Assembly (NCBI GenBank): GCA_947631345.1
Contig: CANRKW010000001.1
Span: 1-53,878 of the forward strand
Length of the DNA stretch: 53,878 nucleotides
Direction of reading: 5' to 3'
Source: an uncultured Bacilli bacterium
GTDB lineage: Bacteria > Bacillota_I > Bacilli_A > RF39 > UBA660
Below are positions 33,993 through 43,252 of this stretch, one piece after another. The position numbers were made by a program, and so were the translations under genes. The stretch's first letter is position 1; each line of letters opens with the position of its first letter. The notes under the pieces were generated by a model. The model saw only the letters and a list, made by a program, of their open reading frames with translations, was not told the DNA's origin and ran no database searches.

Positions 33993-35406
33993 TTTCACTC
34001 CTATGTTTTACTATTTTAAATGAATTATATTTTGAATTTACCAAATATTCATTAGATTCATCAAAATAATTATATAAAGATTTACTAACATTTTTTTCAA
34101 ATAAAACTAAAACTGCATTTTCATTTTGATTAAAGTCATTTATTATTTCTTTATCTTTTTCTTTTTTTATCGCTCTGTAATGTTCTTTACTTATTATATT
34201 TTTATTGTTATATATTTCATTTTCATATGTAAATATATAGTCATAATCTTTATTTTCTTCTTTTAAATAATTATATACTCCTTTATAGTCATCACATTGG
34301 TAATAATAATTAAATCTAATATTTAATGATGATATTATTAAAAGAACAATATATAATCCTATAAATAGAATACTTTTTTTATTTTTGATTATTTCAAATG
34401 TATCTATCATTATAATCATAAATAACGGAAATATAGCAAAGCAATGTCTTTCCCATACACCAAAATGTATAACAAATGAACAACCTAATATTATAATAAA
34501 ATAAGAAATTAAGTAAATTAAATATCTTTTTTCACTAGATATTATCTTTTTAAAATTCTTTACAATATAATATAGAATACCAATACACGCAATTGACATC
34601 AAAGCTAATGTGATAATTTGAATTGTAGTTATTTTACTAAAATTTAATGCTCTTAAATCATTTCTTGATAATCCAAGCCCAGACATACCAATAAATCCAT
34701 ATATTATGTATGCTATATTTTTTATACTAAATCCAGTAGTAACATGCACTAATTTAATTAAATACAATAAAAGTAAAGGAATATATATAATAGAAAAAAT
34801 TAATAACACTTTAATATGTTTTATAATATTTTCTTTATTTTTATAATTTTCTATTAAACATTTAACTAAATAAGGAATAATAATGAATCCAAATATAAAA
34901 TGATTAAATACTCCTAATAAATAAACTATATTAATTTTTACTATATTTTTAGTTGAATTAAAGTCATCAGCAAAAAATACATAATATATAAATGCAAGTG
35001 ATAAAGCATACACAATCATATATGGAGTTGCTTCATCCATATAATACACAAACATAGGGTGAATAAAAAATAATAATATTGTCCATATGTTCCAATTCTT
35101 TGCTTTAACTATCTTATATACATAATATATAGTTATGGGCAAAACAAGTAAATTACTACATCTTATTACAAATTCTATTGATGAAGAAAATGTAAGTCTT
35201 TCCCATAAATACATAAATAACATATATCCAGGTTGAGCATAGCCTAAACTTGTTTTAATAGTATCCATGAACCTACCCATTATAGGAGCAAAAACTCTAC
35301 ATATTTCATCTCCCCACATGCTACCATTAGTTATAGATAAGAACGCAATAAAAAAAACTATGCAACTTATTATTATCAATTGATTTCTTTCGTTTTTTGT
35401 TTTCAC
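33976..35406 (-). CDS. GT-C-fold membrane glycosyltransferase
   Basis: This protein of about 476 residues has ten or more membrane helices. The first outer loop carries WGDEICRVF, the Asp-Glu motif of GT-C enzymes (ArnT, PMT and GT83 types) that use lipid-phosphate sugars. A soluble tail of about 80 residues follows. With UbiA it suggests transfer of a lipid-linked pentose to a surface polymer. The frame opens at 35415. AGAGG lies eight bases before the GTG at 35406, so I start there. Its promoter contains a G8 run. Confidence 0.75.
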   Translation of the reverse strand: MKTKNERNQLIIISCIVFFIAFLSITNGSMWGDEICRVFAPIMGRFMDTIKTSLGYAQPGYMLFMYLWERLTFSSSIEFVIRCSNLLVLPITIYYVYKIVKAKNWNIWTILLFFIHPMFVYYMDEATPYMIVYALSLAFIYYVFFADDFNSTKNIVKINIVYLLGVFNHFIFGFIIIPYLVKCLIENYKNKENIIKHIKVLLIFSIIYIPLLLLYLIKLVHVTTGFSIKNIAYIIYGFIGMSGLGLSRNDLRALNFSKITTIQIITLALMSIACIGILYYIVKNFKKIISSEKRYLIYLISYFIIILGCSFVIHFGVWERHCFAIFPLFMIIMIDTFEIIKNKKSILFIGLYIVLLIISSLNIRFNYYYQCDDYKGVYNYLKEENKDYDYIFTYENEIYNNKNIISKEHYRAIKKEKDKEIINDFNQNENAVLVLFEKNVSKSLYNYFDESNEYLVNSKYNSFKIVKHRSENEELD

Positions 35407-35426
35407 AATACACACCTCTGGAGTTT

Positions 35427-35456
35427 ATAATACCCCCCCCGGAGTTATTTTGTCAA
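35427..35456 (-). promoter_or_regulatory. Promoter with a G8 spacer tract (GT-C/UbiA/VanZ operon)
   Basis: On the minus strand TTGACA (35456-35451) and TATTAT (35432-35427) are separated by 18 bases, the last eight of which are all G (35440-35433). Losing one G would give the optimal 17. Transcription would start near 35420, directly before the ribosome binding site. Confidence 0.8.
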
Positions 35457-35471
35457 GTGTTTCCTACAAAT

Positions 35472-35500
35472 ATAAAAAAAAACCATTTTTCAGGTTCTAA
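35472..35500 (-). terminator. Weak terminator of ugd
   Basis: AACC pairs with GGTT over an eight-base loop, and nine T bases follow on the minus strand. The stem is short but the U tract is strong. Confidence 0.5.
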
Positions 35501-36663
35501 TCTCTAAAATATAAATCTCTTGTATATATTTTATTTTTTACATCATTAATACTATTATCTAATCTATTAACAAGTATTACATCAGATATTCTTTTAAATT
35601 CATTTAAATCTTTAATAACTCTACTATTAAAGAAGTTATCTTCATTTAAAGTTGGTTCATATACTACTACTTCTATTCCTTTTGCTTTTATTCTTTTCAT
35701 TACTCCTTGTATTGCACTTGCTCTAAAGTTATCAGAACCTGCTTTCATTGTTAAACGATAAATTCCAACTATTTTAGGATTTCTTTTTATTATCATATTT
35801 GCTATATGATCTTTTCTTGTTCTATTAGATTCCACAATAGCACTTATTATGTTTTCAGGTACATCTTTATAGTTTGCTTTTAATTGTTTACTATCTTTTG
35901 GAAGACAATAACCACCAAATCCAAATGAAGGATTATTATAATGGTTTCCTATACGTGGGTCTAAACATACTCCATCTATAATATCTTTAGTGTTAAGTCC
36001 TTTAATTTCAGCATAAGTATCTAATTCATTAAAATATGCTACACGTAACGCTAAATAAGTATTTGCAAATAATTTAACTGCTTCTGCTTCAGTTGAATCC
36101 ATAAATTTAACTGGAACATCTTCTTTTAATGAATTTTCTTTTAATAAATTAGCAAATTTTTCTGCTCTTTCTGATTTTTCACCTACTATTATTCTTGATG
36201 GGTATAAATTATCATATAAGGCTTTTCCTTCTCTTAAAAATTCTGGTGAAAACATTATATTATCTATTTTGTATTTTTCTTTTATTGATTTTATAAATCC
36301 AACAGGTACAGTAGATTTAACTACCATAGTAGTATTTATATTCATACTTATTACTTTTTCTATTATATCTTCAACAGATGATGTATCAAAATAGTCTTTT
36401 TCTGAATCATAATTTGTAGGTGTACTTATTATTATGTATTCAGCATCCTTAAATGCTTCTTTATAATCTAATGTTGCTTTTAAATTAAGATTTTTTTCTT
36501 TAAAGTATTTTTCTATATATTCATCTTGTATAGGACTTATTCTATTATTTATTTTCTCTACTTTTTCTTTTATTACGTCAAGTGCTACAACTTCATTTTT
36601 TTGACTTAGTAATGTTGCTAGAGAAAGACCAACATAACCAGTTCCTGCTACTGCTATTTTCAT
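35497..36663 (-). CDS. ugd: UDP-glucose 6-dehydrogenase
   Basis: It oxidises UDP-glucose to UDP-glucuronate with two NAD. The Rossmann start is [20 protein letters not shown]; the second motif is STPTNYD. The catalytic cysteine is in [14 protein letters not shown]. The length is 388 residues, as in the short streptococcal class. With the 4-epimerase at 48161-49213 it would feed UDP-galacturonate to the polymer. It has its own promoter on the minus strand (TTGTAT, 17 bases, TATGAT, about 36690-36720). Confidence 0.95.
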   Translation of the reverse strand: MKIAVAGTGYVGLSLATLLSQKNEVVALDVIKEKVEKINNRISPIQDEYIEKYFKEKNLNLKATLDYKEAFKDAEYIIISTPTNYDSEKDYFDTSSVEDIIEKVISMNINTTMVVKSTVPVGFIKSIKEKYKIDNIMFSPEFLREGKALYDNLYPSRIIVGEKSERAEKFANLLKENSLKEDVPVKFMDSTEAEAVKLFANTYLALRVAYFNELDTYAEIKGLNTKDIIDGVCLDPRIGNHYNNPSFGFGGYCLPKDSKQLKANYKDVPENIISAIVESNRTRKDHIANMIIKRNPKIVGIYRLTMKAGSDNFRASAIQGVMKRIKAKGIEVVVYEPTLNEDNFFNSRVIKDLNEFKRISDVILVNRLDNSINDVKNKIYTRDLYFRD

Positions 36664-36749
36664 AAATAACCCTTTCTTTCTATTTATTAAAAATTACATG
36701 GCAATATCATAACACTTTTTTTATATAAATACAATTCAAAAAATAAAGT

Positions 36750-37730
36750 TTAATTCAAATCTAATTCACAATATTTTTTAATATATATATTTGTAAATAT
36801 TAAACATGGTACATATAAAAAAATTATTAATGCTTTCATTCTACTACTTACTATTTTATAATCAAAATACACTTTAGTATTAGTCTTTAATATAATATTT
36901 TTTGATATTAAATATTTAATTATTGATTTAATTTTACGTTTAAAAGAATTTAAGTATATTCTATAATCATTTAAATAAACACTATTATTATAAAGCATAT
37001 TAACTAGTGCTTGAATATTTTTCTTTTTCTTAGTAGTTAAATGATCATTACCTTCTGTATGATAGATTCTAACTGGCTCATTAATATAATAAGTTTTATA
37101 TTTGGTATCTAACTTTTGCCAAAGAATATTTTCTTCAACAAATTTGACACCTTTCGGTTCTGGAAATAAATTTTCTTTTCTTATACTTGTATTATCTATT
37201 CCAATATGTTCTCCATGTGTATCATAGCACATTTTATGTGCAACATTAGTATCAACATCATTAATATTATATGGGAATTTTTTACCTACAATTTTATTAT
37301 TTTCATCCACACAAAGTGCAACTACATCCCTATATTCATTTTGTTTTTCTTCTGGAATATTTTTCCATGCATCTACTAAAATTTCTAATGCTTTAGGTAA
37401 TAATTCATCATCACTATCAATATTAATCAAAAATTTACCTCTTGCATATTTAGTTGCCAAATTTCGTGCAGTGTGTACACCACCATTGCTTTTTCTTATA
37501 AAAAGTACTGGAATGTGATTTTCGTTCATAAATTTTTCAATTAAAACTTCAACACCATCTGTAGAACCATCATCAACTATTATATATTCAAAATTTTTAA
37601 AAGTTTGACTTTTTATAGATTTTAAAGTTCTTTCAATTGTATGTTTTCTATTAAATACTGGTGTACAAATCGTAACTAATGGATTTGCTTCATCATAATA
37701 CTTATTTTTTATTATTTCTATTTTAGACAT
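36750..37730 (-). CDS. Family 2 glycosyltransferase
   Basis: This 326-residue enzyme has a GT-A fold at residues 15-230. VTICTPVFNRKHTIERTLKS, YIIVDDGSTDGV and INIDSDDELLP (DxD-type metal site) are clear. The C-terminal 90 residues are basic with a terminal hydrophobic helix that may touch the membrane. The frame opens with TTG at 37742, but GGAGG precedes the ATG at 37730. It is transcribed alone from a G8 promoter, so its sugar addition could be switched on and off. Confidence 0.9.
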   Translation of the reverse strand: MSKIEIIKNKYYDEANPLVTICTPVFNRKHTIERTLKSIKSQTFKNFEYIIVDDGSTDGVEVLIEKFMNENHIPVLFIRKSNGGVHTARNLATKYARGKFLINIDSDDELLPKALEILVDAWKNIPEEKQNEYRDVVALCVDENNKIVGKKFPYNINDVDTNVAHKMCYDTHGEHIGIDNTSIRKENLFPEPKGVKFVEENILWQKLDTKYKTYYINEPVRIYHTEGNDHLTTKKKKNIQALVNMLYNNSVYLNDYRIYLNSFKRKIKSIIKYLISKNIILKTNTKVYFDYKIVSSRMKALIIFLYVPCLIFTNIYIKKYCELDLN

Positions 37731-37776
37731 GTCTTCCTCCAATAATATGCTTTATTAATTTGTTGTTAATAAGTTT

Positions 37777-37804
37777 ATTATAATACCCCCCCCGAAAAAG
37801 TCAA
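37777..37804 (-). promoter_or_regulatory. Promoter with a G8 spacer tract (GT2 gene)
   Basis: TTGACT (37804-37799) and TATAAT (37782-37777) are 16 bases apart on the minus strand. The spacer contains G8 (37793-37786). The 16 bases GGGGGGGGTATTATAA are identical to those of the promoter at 35427-35456. One added G would give 17. Confidence 0.8.
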
Positions 37805-37832
37805 TAAAAAACAGAATAAATATTCTGCTTTT
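37805..37832 (-). terminator. Terminator of the main polysaccharide operon
   Basis: CAGAATA pairs with TATTCTG around two bases, and TTTTTT follows on the minus strand. It sits after the flippase gene and directly before the G8 promoter, so the GT2 gene depends on that promoter. Confidence 0.8.
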
Positions 37833-37852
37833 TAGTTAAGAGTCACTGTTTG

Positions 37853-39304
37853 TTAATTAGAAAATTTCTTCTTTAAAAATTTGTTCTTTATATAATATAA
37901 TGATTCATTTTTTGTAATTATTGACATTAAAACATATACAATAATTCCAATTAAAATCTTAGAAAGAAACATTAAAATTTCATTAAAACTAAATACTTTT
38001 TCAAATAATATTACTATAACAGACATCGTAATAATTGATATCAATACTTTATATACATCTAAAAATTGTTCTTTAAAACTATATTTCAAAAATACTTTTC
38101 CTGCACCCATAAAACATAAATAACTAACTACCTGCGTTATTAATAAACCAATAGCTATATATAGTACGCTTTTTAACACAAAAACAGCTATTAAAGTTGT
38201 CAATAATCCGAATGAACTAACTATTATCATCAAAACTAGTACAACACCACTTCTATTAACTGCAAGCAAGGCCTGATGACATGAAGTTTCTAAAGGTCTA
38301 GTTAAATACATTATGCAAAATATATTTATAAAAGGTAAAGCTGAATTCCACTTTTCAGTTAAAATAATTTTAACAAAATCGGAAGAAACAAGTGCAAAAC
38401 CGATTAAAATAGGAGTTAGTAAAAATACACCAAGTCTTATTGTTTTACGTAACATTTCTTTAAGTTCTAATAAGTTTTCTTGCTTTTCAGAATATGCTGG
38501 CAACATGACTTTATTTATGGAACTATTTATATTATTTACTAGAAAAGCTGGGTACTTCTGTCCTTGATCATAAAAGGCTAAATCAGCTGCACCAAACACT
38601 TTCCCAACAATTAAACTTCTAATATCAGCTTCTAAAGAAAATGTCAAATTAGTAAGTAAAACTTTCCATCCAAATCCAAAAATATGTTTTGCCCTATGTT
38701 TATTAAAATGTAGTCTAGGAACCCACTTATCAGCAAATGCCAACACAATAGAATCGATAATAGTATTTGTCAAATATTGTGCAACAAGTGCCCAAGCTCC
38801 AAAACCTTTTAATGCCATTATAACTCCAACTATTGCAGAAACGATAGTTCCAAAAGAAGTTGCAATAAAAAACAATTTAAATTTCATAGTTTTTTGTATA
38901 TGTGCTTGTTGAATAGAATTAAATGATGCTAAAATAATCCTTATAGACATCACTCTCATTATCGGACATAACAAATCATTATTATAGAATCTAGCAACCA
39001 ATGGAGATGAAAAAAATAATACAATATATAAAATTATACTAATAATAAAACTCATTGTAAATGCAGTATCATAATCATCTTGATCTACTCTTTTCTTACT
39101 AATAACTGCACTTCCAAATCCGCTAGTTACAAAAACATTACAAAGAGTAATAAAAATAGTAATAATAGATATAATTCCATAATGCTCTGGATCCAAAATT
39201 CTTGCTAAAACAATGGTAACTAAAGTGGTAACTAGCTGTGCACTAATTCTCTCCAAAAAAGTCCAAAATAGTCCTGACACAACTTTACTTTTTGAATTAT
39301 TCAT
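37853..39304 (-). CDS. Wzx-type polysaccharide flippase (MOP superfamily)
   Basis: This 483-residue membrane protein has about 12-14 helices. The N-terminal SGLFWTFLERISAQLVTTLV and ILDPEHYGIISII are typical of the RfbX/Wzx/TuaB branch of the polysaccharide transporter family. It would turn lipid-linked repeat units to the outer face for the polymerase. It is the last gene of the main operon and overlaps the deacetylase gene by one base. Confidence 0.92.
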   Translation of the reverse strand: MNNSKSKVVSGLFWTFLERISAQLVTTLVTIVLARILDPEHYGIISIITIFITLCNVFVTSGFGSAVISKKRVDQDDYDTAFTMSFIISIILYIVLFFSSPLVARFYNNDLLCPIMRVMSIRIILASFNSIQQAHIQKTMKFKLFFIATSFGTIVSAIVGVIMALKGFGAWALVAQYLTNTIIDSIVLAFADKWVPRLHFNKHRAKHIFGFGWKVLLTNLTFSLEADIRSLIVGKVFGAADLAFYDQGQKYPAFLVNNINSSINKVMLPAYSEKQENLLELKEMLRKTIRLGVFLLTPILIGFALVSSDFVKIILTEKWNSALPFINIFCIMYLTRPLETSCHQALLAVNRSGVVLVLMIIVSSFGLLTTLIAVFVLKSVLYIAIGLLITQVVSYLCFMGAGKVFLKYSFKEQFLDVYKVLISIITMSVIVILFEKVFSFNEILMFLSKILIGIIVYVLMSIITKNESLYYIKNKFLKKKFSN

Positions 39305-40248
39305 TAGTCTTCTCCCCCTTTTACAACGTAGTAATAGTCTCTTAAAGTAATACCCTTATATCCATTATTTTTAGCAAATTCAAATATATTTTCTATCAAA
39401 CCATATAATTTTTCAATTTTCTCCTTATCTTTAAAATTAGGGCTACCACCCGGCATAAGTTCAGAAGAATGAATCATAAACATAATATATTCATCATTTT
39501 TATTACATTTTTCCATTACCTTTAAAATTCCAGAAAAAGATAAATTAGAATCTGGTCTCACCCATTGATATTTTCCTATAATTTTTAATAAACATTCCTT
39601 TATTAATTTTTTTACACTTTTAATATTTTCTATTTGAAACTTTCTTATTTTTCTAATTGTAACAGGTACTTCCAATAATTCATCGTTAATAAAATTAGCT
39701 TTTTCACTAAAGTTTTTATAATTGTTCCCACCAATACCTGTTGCACCTACCACATTTGACCAATCAACATGAGGAGTAACAGAACAATCAATCTTATACC
39801 CATATTTAGTTATAATATTAAAATACATATCATTAGTAACCCATCTACCGGCTCTATGTGAGACTGGTTTCTTTTTAAATTTTTGTGTTAATAGTGCATC
39901 TAATTCTTCTATCTTTTTCTCTATTATATTATCAGGGTACTCAATTAAATAGGGCCTTCCGTTTGTTTTAATATTTAATTCATATGAAGGTGGATTATTC
40001 CAAGGATGTAAATGCATCCCAATTTCGCAAAGATTTTGATCTTGTTTTTGTTTAAAATAATGTACAAAGAAATCATCATTAGCCATTTCATATGTTGTAA
40101 GCCAAACAGGTTTAAAACCATATTTTTCACTTAATTCTTGAAATCTAGGTAAGTATTTAGAATTTTTTGTTGTACATTCTTGTTTACTATTCCATTGATT
40201 ATCTGCTTCAGTATCTATTGTTATTATAAAATATTTATTTTTTAACAT
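39304..40248 (-). CDS. Polysaccharide deacetylase-like (NodB-fold) protein
   Basis: This 314-residue protein has no signal peptide. FIITIDTEADNQW starts the barrel with D-T-E. EIGMHLHPWNNPP and VSHRAGRWVTND match metal-ligand and substrate strands of NodB-like deacetylases found in capsule loci. It probably edits acetyl groups on a nucleotide- or lipid-linked sugar inside the cell. Classic secreted PgdA-type deacetylases have a signal anchor, so the role here differs. The gene is tightly linked to the flippase. Confidence 0.72.
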   Translation of the reverse strand: MLKNKYFIITIDTEADNQWNSKQECTTKNSKYLPRFQELSEKYGFKPVWLTTYEMANDDFFVHYFKQKQDQNLCEIGMHLHPWNNPPSYELNIKTNGRPYLIEYPDNIIEKKIEELDALLTQKFKKKPVSHRAGRWVTNDMYFNIITKYGYKIDCSVTPHVDWSNVVGATGIGGNNYKNFSEKANFINDELLEVPVTIRKIRKFQIENIKSVKKLIKECLLKIIGKYQWVRPDSNLSFSGILKVMEKCNKNDEYIMFMIHSSELMPGGSPNFKDKEKIEKLYGLIENIFEFAKNNGYKGITLRDYYYVVKGGED

Positions 40249-40263
40249 AAACTTTTCCTTTCT

Positions 40264-40869
40264 TTATTTTTCTAAAAATTCTTTTTTAAATTCCTCACTT
40301 TCTCTAAGCACTCTTTGCAACATTCTGTGAGAGTTATTATCAGAGATTTTTTTAGCCGGTACCCCCCCGATTGTGATATTATCTGGAAAAGATTTAGTTA
40401 CTACAGCATTAGCGCCGATACAAACATTATTTCCGATTTTTATATCACCGATTAATTTTGCACCAGTACCTATGAAAACGTTGTCACCTAGTTGAGGTGC
40501 TTCACTATTTCCATTAGTTGAACCTAAATTAACTCCTTCTTGTATTCTACAATTTTTTCCTACTTTAGAATTACCATTAACAACTATGGTTCCATAATGT
40601 GCAATTGATAATCCTGGCCCAAACACATTTATTGGAATAGAAAAGCCTAATTTTAATTTCATTTTCCTTAATTTAATAGATTCAAATAAATATATTATTT
40701 TATTTATTAATGAACCACTATTTTTATAATATTCACACTTTCTAAGTAAAATCTCAAAACGCCAAATGACATCTCTATTTTTTCCTATTTTTGGAAATTT
40801 TCTAGTTATACCAAGTGCACGCTTATCACACTCCAAGTAATATTTCAAATCTTCTTTAGTCTTTATCAT
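40264..40869 (-). CDS. Left-handed beta-helix O-acetyltransferase (CysE/WcaB-like)
   Basis: This 201-residue acyltransferase has hexapeptide repeats (VFGPGLSIAHYGTIVVNG, NLGSTNGNSEAPQLGDNVFI, IKIGNNVCIGANAVVTKSF). The end, TIGGVPAKKI, is the conserved closing loop. It would acetylate a sugar of the repeat unit with acetyl-CoA. The codons for Ile-Gly-Gly-Val contain a G7 run (40368-40362). One extra G gives a stop three codons later and loses the last 30 residues, so the gene may be phase variable. Confidence 0.88.
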   Translation of the reverse strand: MIKTKEDLKYYLECDKRALGITRKFPKIGKNRDVIWRFEILLRKCEYYKNSGSLINKIIYLFESIKLRKMKLKLGFSIPINVFGPGLSIAHYGTIVVNGNSKVGKNCRIQEGVNLGSTNGNSEAPQLGDNVFIGTGAKLIGDIKIGNNVCIGANAVVTKSFPDNITIGGVPAKKISDNNSHRMLQRVLRESEEFKKEFLEK

Positions 40870-40872
40870 ATG

Positions 40873-42012
40873 CTACCTCCACTTTATATCTGTATAATAT
40901 TTTAAATATGTTGATTCCATTTTTTTTGATATTAAACATTCATCATAATCATTATAAGACAATTTAGGTTTTTCATAATTCATTTTAACATTAATAATTG
41001 CATTAGTCCATTCTTGAATACTAGAATTATTTTTCATTTTTATTACTTTTTCAGATAAAATACTTTCACTTGGTACTCCATCTGAAATAACACATTTTAC
41101 ATTGCATCTTTGTGCTTCAATAAAAACTAAAGATGCGGTTTCGCTTTTAGAAGTAATTACTACTACATCAGAAGCACAATATAAATCTGTAACATTAGAT
41201 ATATTACCAAGTAAAATTAATTTATCACTGACATTGTATTCTTTTGCTAAATTTAATAAATTTTGTTTTTCAACACCATCACCTGCAATAACTAATTTGG
41301 AATTTGTTTTATTTTTTTGTACATCAGCAAATATCTTTACTAAAAAGTCAAATCTTTTGATTTTATCTAATCTTCCCACAGAAACTATTATAAAATCATT
41401 AATATTCAAACCAAATTTTTTACGAGCAGTATTTTTTTCTATTATTTTATCATCAATTTCTTTAAAATTAACTCCATTATGAATAACTTCATGCTTTTTT
41501 ACTTTATAGTGCCTTTGTGCAATACTTAATTGTTCCTCATTTACACAAATTGATACAACATTTTTTTTAGTTAAAAATTTTCTCATTAAAAATAATTTAA
41601 CGCCTGAAAAACGTAAAGGGTTACTATGTATTGTATAAAAACATAAAGGTATCTTTTTAAAAAATATTGTAGGAAAAGAATATATTACAGTACGACATAG
41701 ATGCAAATGAATTATGTCAATCTTATTTGTATTTAGATAATTTATTAGTTTCTTATTTATTATAAACATTTCTCTAACTATATTAAATATTTTAAATTTA
41801 TATTTATTTTTTTTATCTATTAATGAAGTTACTTTTACACCTAATTCATTAAGTTTCTGTAAATAAAAATCATTAAACTGATTATATAAACAAACTAATT
41901 CTAAAGTAACATTTTCACTATTTTTCATATCATTTAAATAGTTTAATATTATTTTTTGGGCTCCACCATCATTCATATTATTAATTACATGTAAAACCTT
42001 AATTTTATTCAT
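40873..42012 (-). CDS. Family 4 glycosyltransferase
   Basis: This 379-residue GT-B enzyme has the N-terminal MNDGGAQKIILNYL loop and the second-domain VGRLDKIKRFDFLV strand. The nucleotide-sugar site shows SKSETASLVFIEAQ, the E-x7-E region. It adds one sugar of the repeat unit on the inner membrane face. It overlaps the polymerase gene by eight bases. The specific sugar cannot be told from sequence. Confidence 0.92.
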   Translation of the reverse strand: MNKIKVLHVINNMNDGGAQKIILNYLNDMKNSENVTLELVCLYNQFNDFYLQKLNELGVKVTSLIDKKNKYKFKIFNIVREMFIINKKLINYLNTNKIDIIHLHLCRTVIYSFPTIFFKKIPLCFYTIHSNPLRFSGVKLFLMRKFLTKKNVVSICVNEEQLSIAQRHYKVKKHEVIHNGVNFKEIDDKIIEKNTARKKFGLNINDFIIVSVGRLDKIKRFDFLVKIFADVQKNKTNSKLVIAGDGVEKQNLLNLAKEYNVSDKLILLGNISNVTDLYCASDVVVITSKSETASLVFIEAQRCNVKCVISDGVPSESILSEKVIKMKNNSSIQEWTNAIINVKMNYEKPKLSYNDYDECLISKKMESTYLKYYTDIKWR

Positions 42013-43234
42013 GATTAGTCACCCCATTTAAAACATTATTAGAAACTGCTTTAAGTAAACAGCACACCAAAGAAATATTTAAGACAAATAGTATTAAAGC
42101 ATCTGCATTAGTTGCTAACTCATCTTGAATATTTACGGCTAAAAAATATAATATACAATAAAAGAAAATACGTTTATTTTTAGATAATTTAAATATCTTA
42201 ATTGCTGGTAATACAAAATAAATAAAAGATAATATTAAAGCAAAGATAATTCCAGCACTAAAAGCCCATCTTAATATAGGATATTCTAGTGCAGCAATTA
42301 AAGAAACATTATGTGAATCAGCTACATTACCACTTAACAATGAAAATCTTAAAATTCCGCTTTTTAGTAAGGTAACAATTGCAGTATTTCTTCCCGTAGT
42401 TATATCACCTGATTTTAAACCAACAGATAACCTTGCTAAAGTGTTATCAAGTAAGCCTAAATTATATACAACAAGTAATACTATTACAATTGGAATTAAA
42501 TGCTTAAAGTTCTTCTTATTCACTAAAAAAATAAAAATTAGTAAAAGTGATAATAATAAAATAGATTTACTACCAGTTATTGCAATACCTATTAAAGATA
42601 CAAAAATTTTTAAATAGATATGCTTAGTAACAATTTTTCTGTCATATAATATAACTGTCAAAAATAAATATGAAAACATTAATGTTGCAATTTGTAAAGA
42701 ATGTCCAAAAAATGAAATAAACCTGCCAGCATTAAACATAGAATAAAGGGATGGAGTTTCATAAAATTTTAAAATTAAAAGTTGTATTGTATTTCCAGTT
42801 ATTAAGTCAAATAGCCACATCAAAATATGTACCCAACAAATAATTTGTGTTGCACTATACCATGTTTTAATAAACTCTATGTTATTTTCTTTTTTCATCA
42901 TTGAAAAAAATGGGAAATACAAAATAGGAGTACAAAGTGAAAATATATATCTCACTTTTTCAAAAAAATCTGCATAGTTTAAAGAATAAAAAATAATACA
43001 TGATAAAATTAAAAATATTAAAAAAGATATTAAAAATTTATTAAAAATTTTATTTCTATTATATGTTTTATTTATGGATTTTATGAAAAATATCATTAAA
43101 CCAATATAAAATAATATATTAAACGAAGCAACATATAAACTATAATGTGCCCTAAATCTATATGTCATAATATATAATGATATTATACATAAATAAATTC
43201 CCAACTTATAAATTTTAATACTCTTATTTTTCAT
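42005..43234 (-). CDS. Wzy-type O-antigen/capsule polymerase
   Basis: This 409-residue protein has about 11 membrane helices and a large outer loop near residues 265-320 (SVGLKSGDITTGRNTAIV). The R-N-T and the later SHNVSL segments fit the Wzy_C/O-antigen ligase family. In this setting it joins flipped repeat units into a chain. Its location among transferases and with a flippase supports polymerase over ligase. Confidence 0.82.
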   Translation of the reverse strand: MKNKSIKIYKLGIYLCIISLYIMTYRFRAHYSLYVASFNILFYIGLMIFFIKSINKTYNRNKIFNKFLISFLIFLILSCIIFYSLNYADFFEKVRYIFSLCTPILYFPFFSMMKKENNIEFIKTWYSATQIICWVHILMWLFDLITGNTIQLLILKFYETPSLYSMFNAGRFISFFGHSLQIATLMFSYLFLTVILYDRKIVTKHIYLKIFVSLIGIAITGSKSILLLSLLLIFIFLVNKKNFKHLIPIVIVLLVVYNLGLLDNTLARLSVGLKSGDITTGRNTAIVTLLKSGILRFSLLSGNVADSHNVSLIAALEYPILRWAFSAGIIFALILSFIYFVLPAIKIFKLSKNKRIFFYCILYFLAVNIQDELATNADALILFVLNISLVCCLLKAVSNNVLNGVTNHE

Positions 43235-43252
43235 ACAACACCTACTTTCTTT

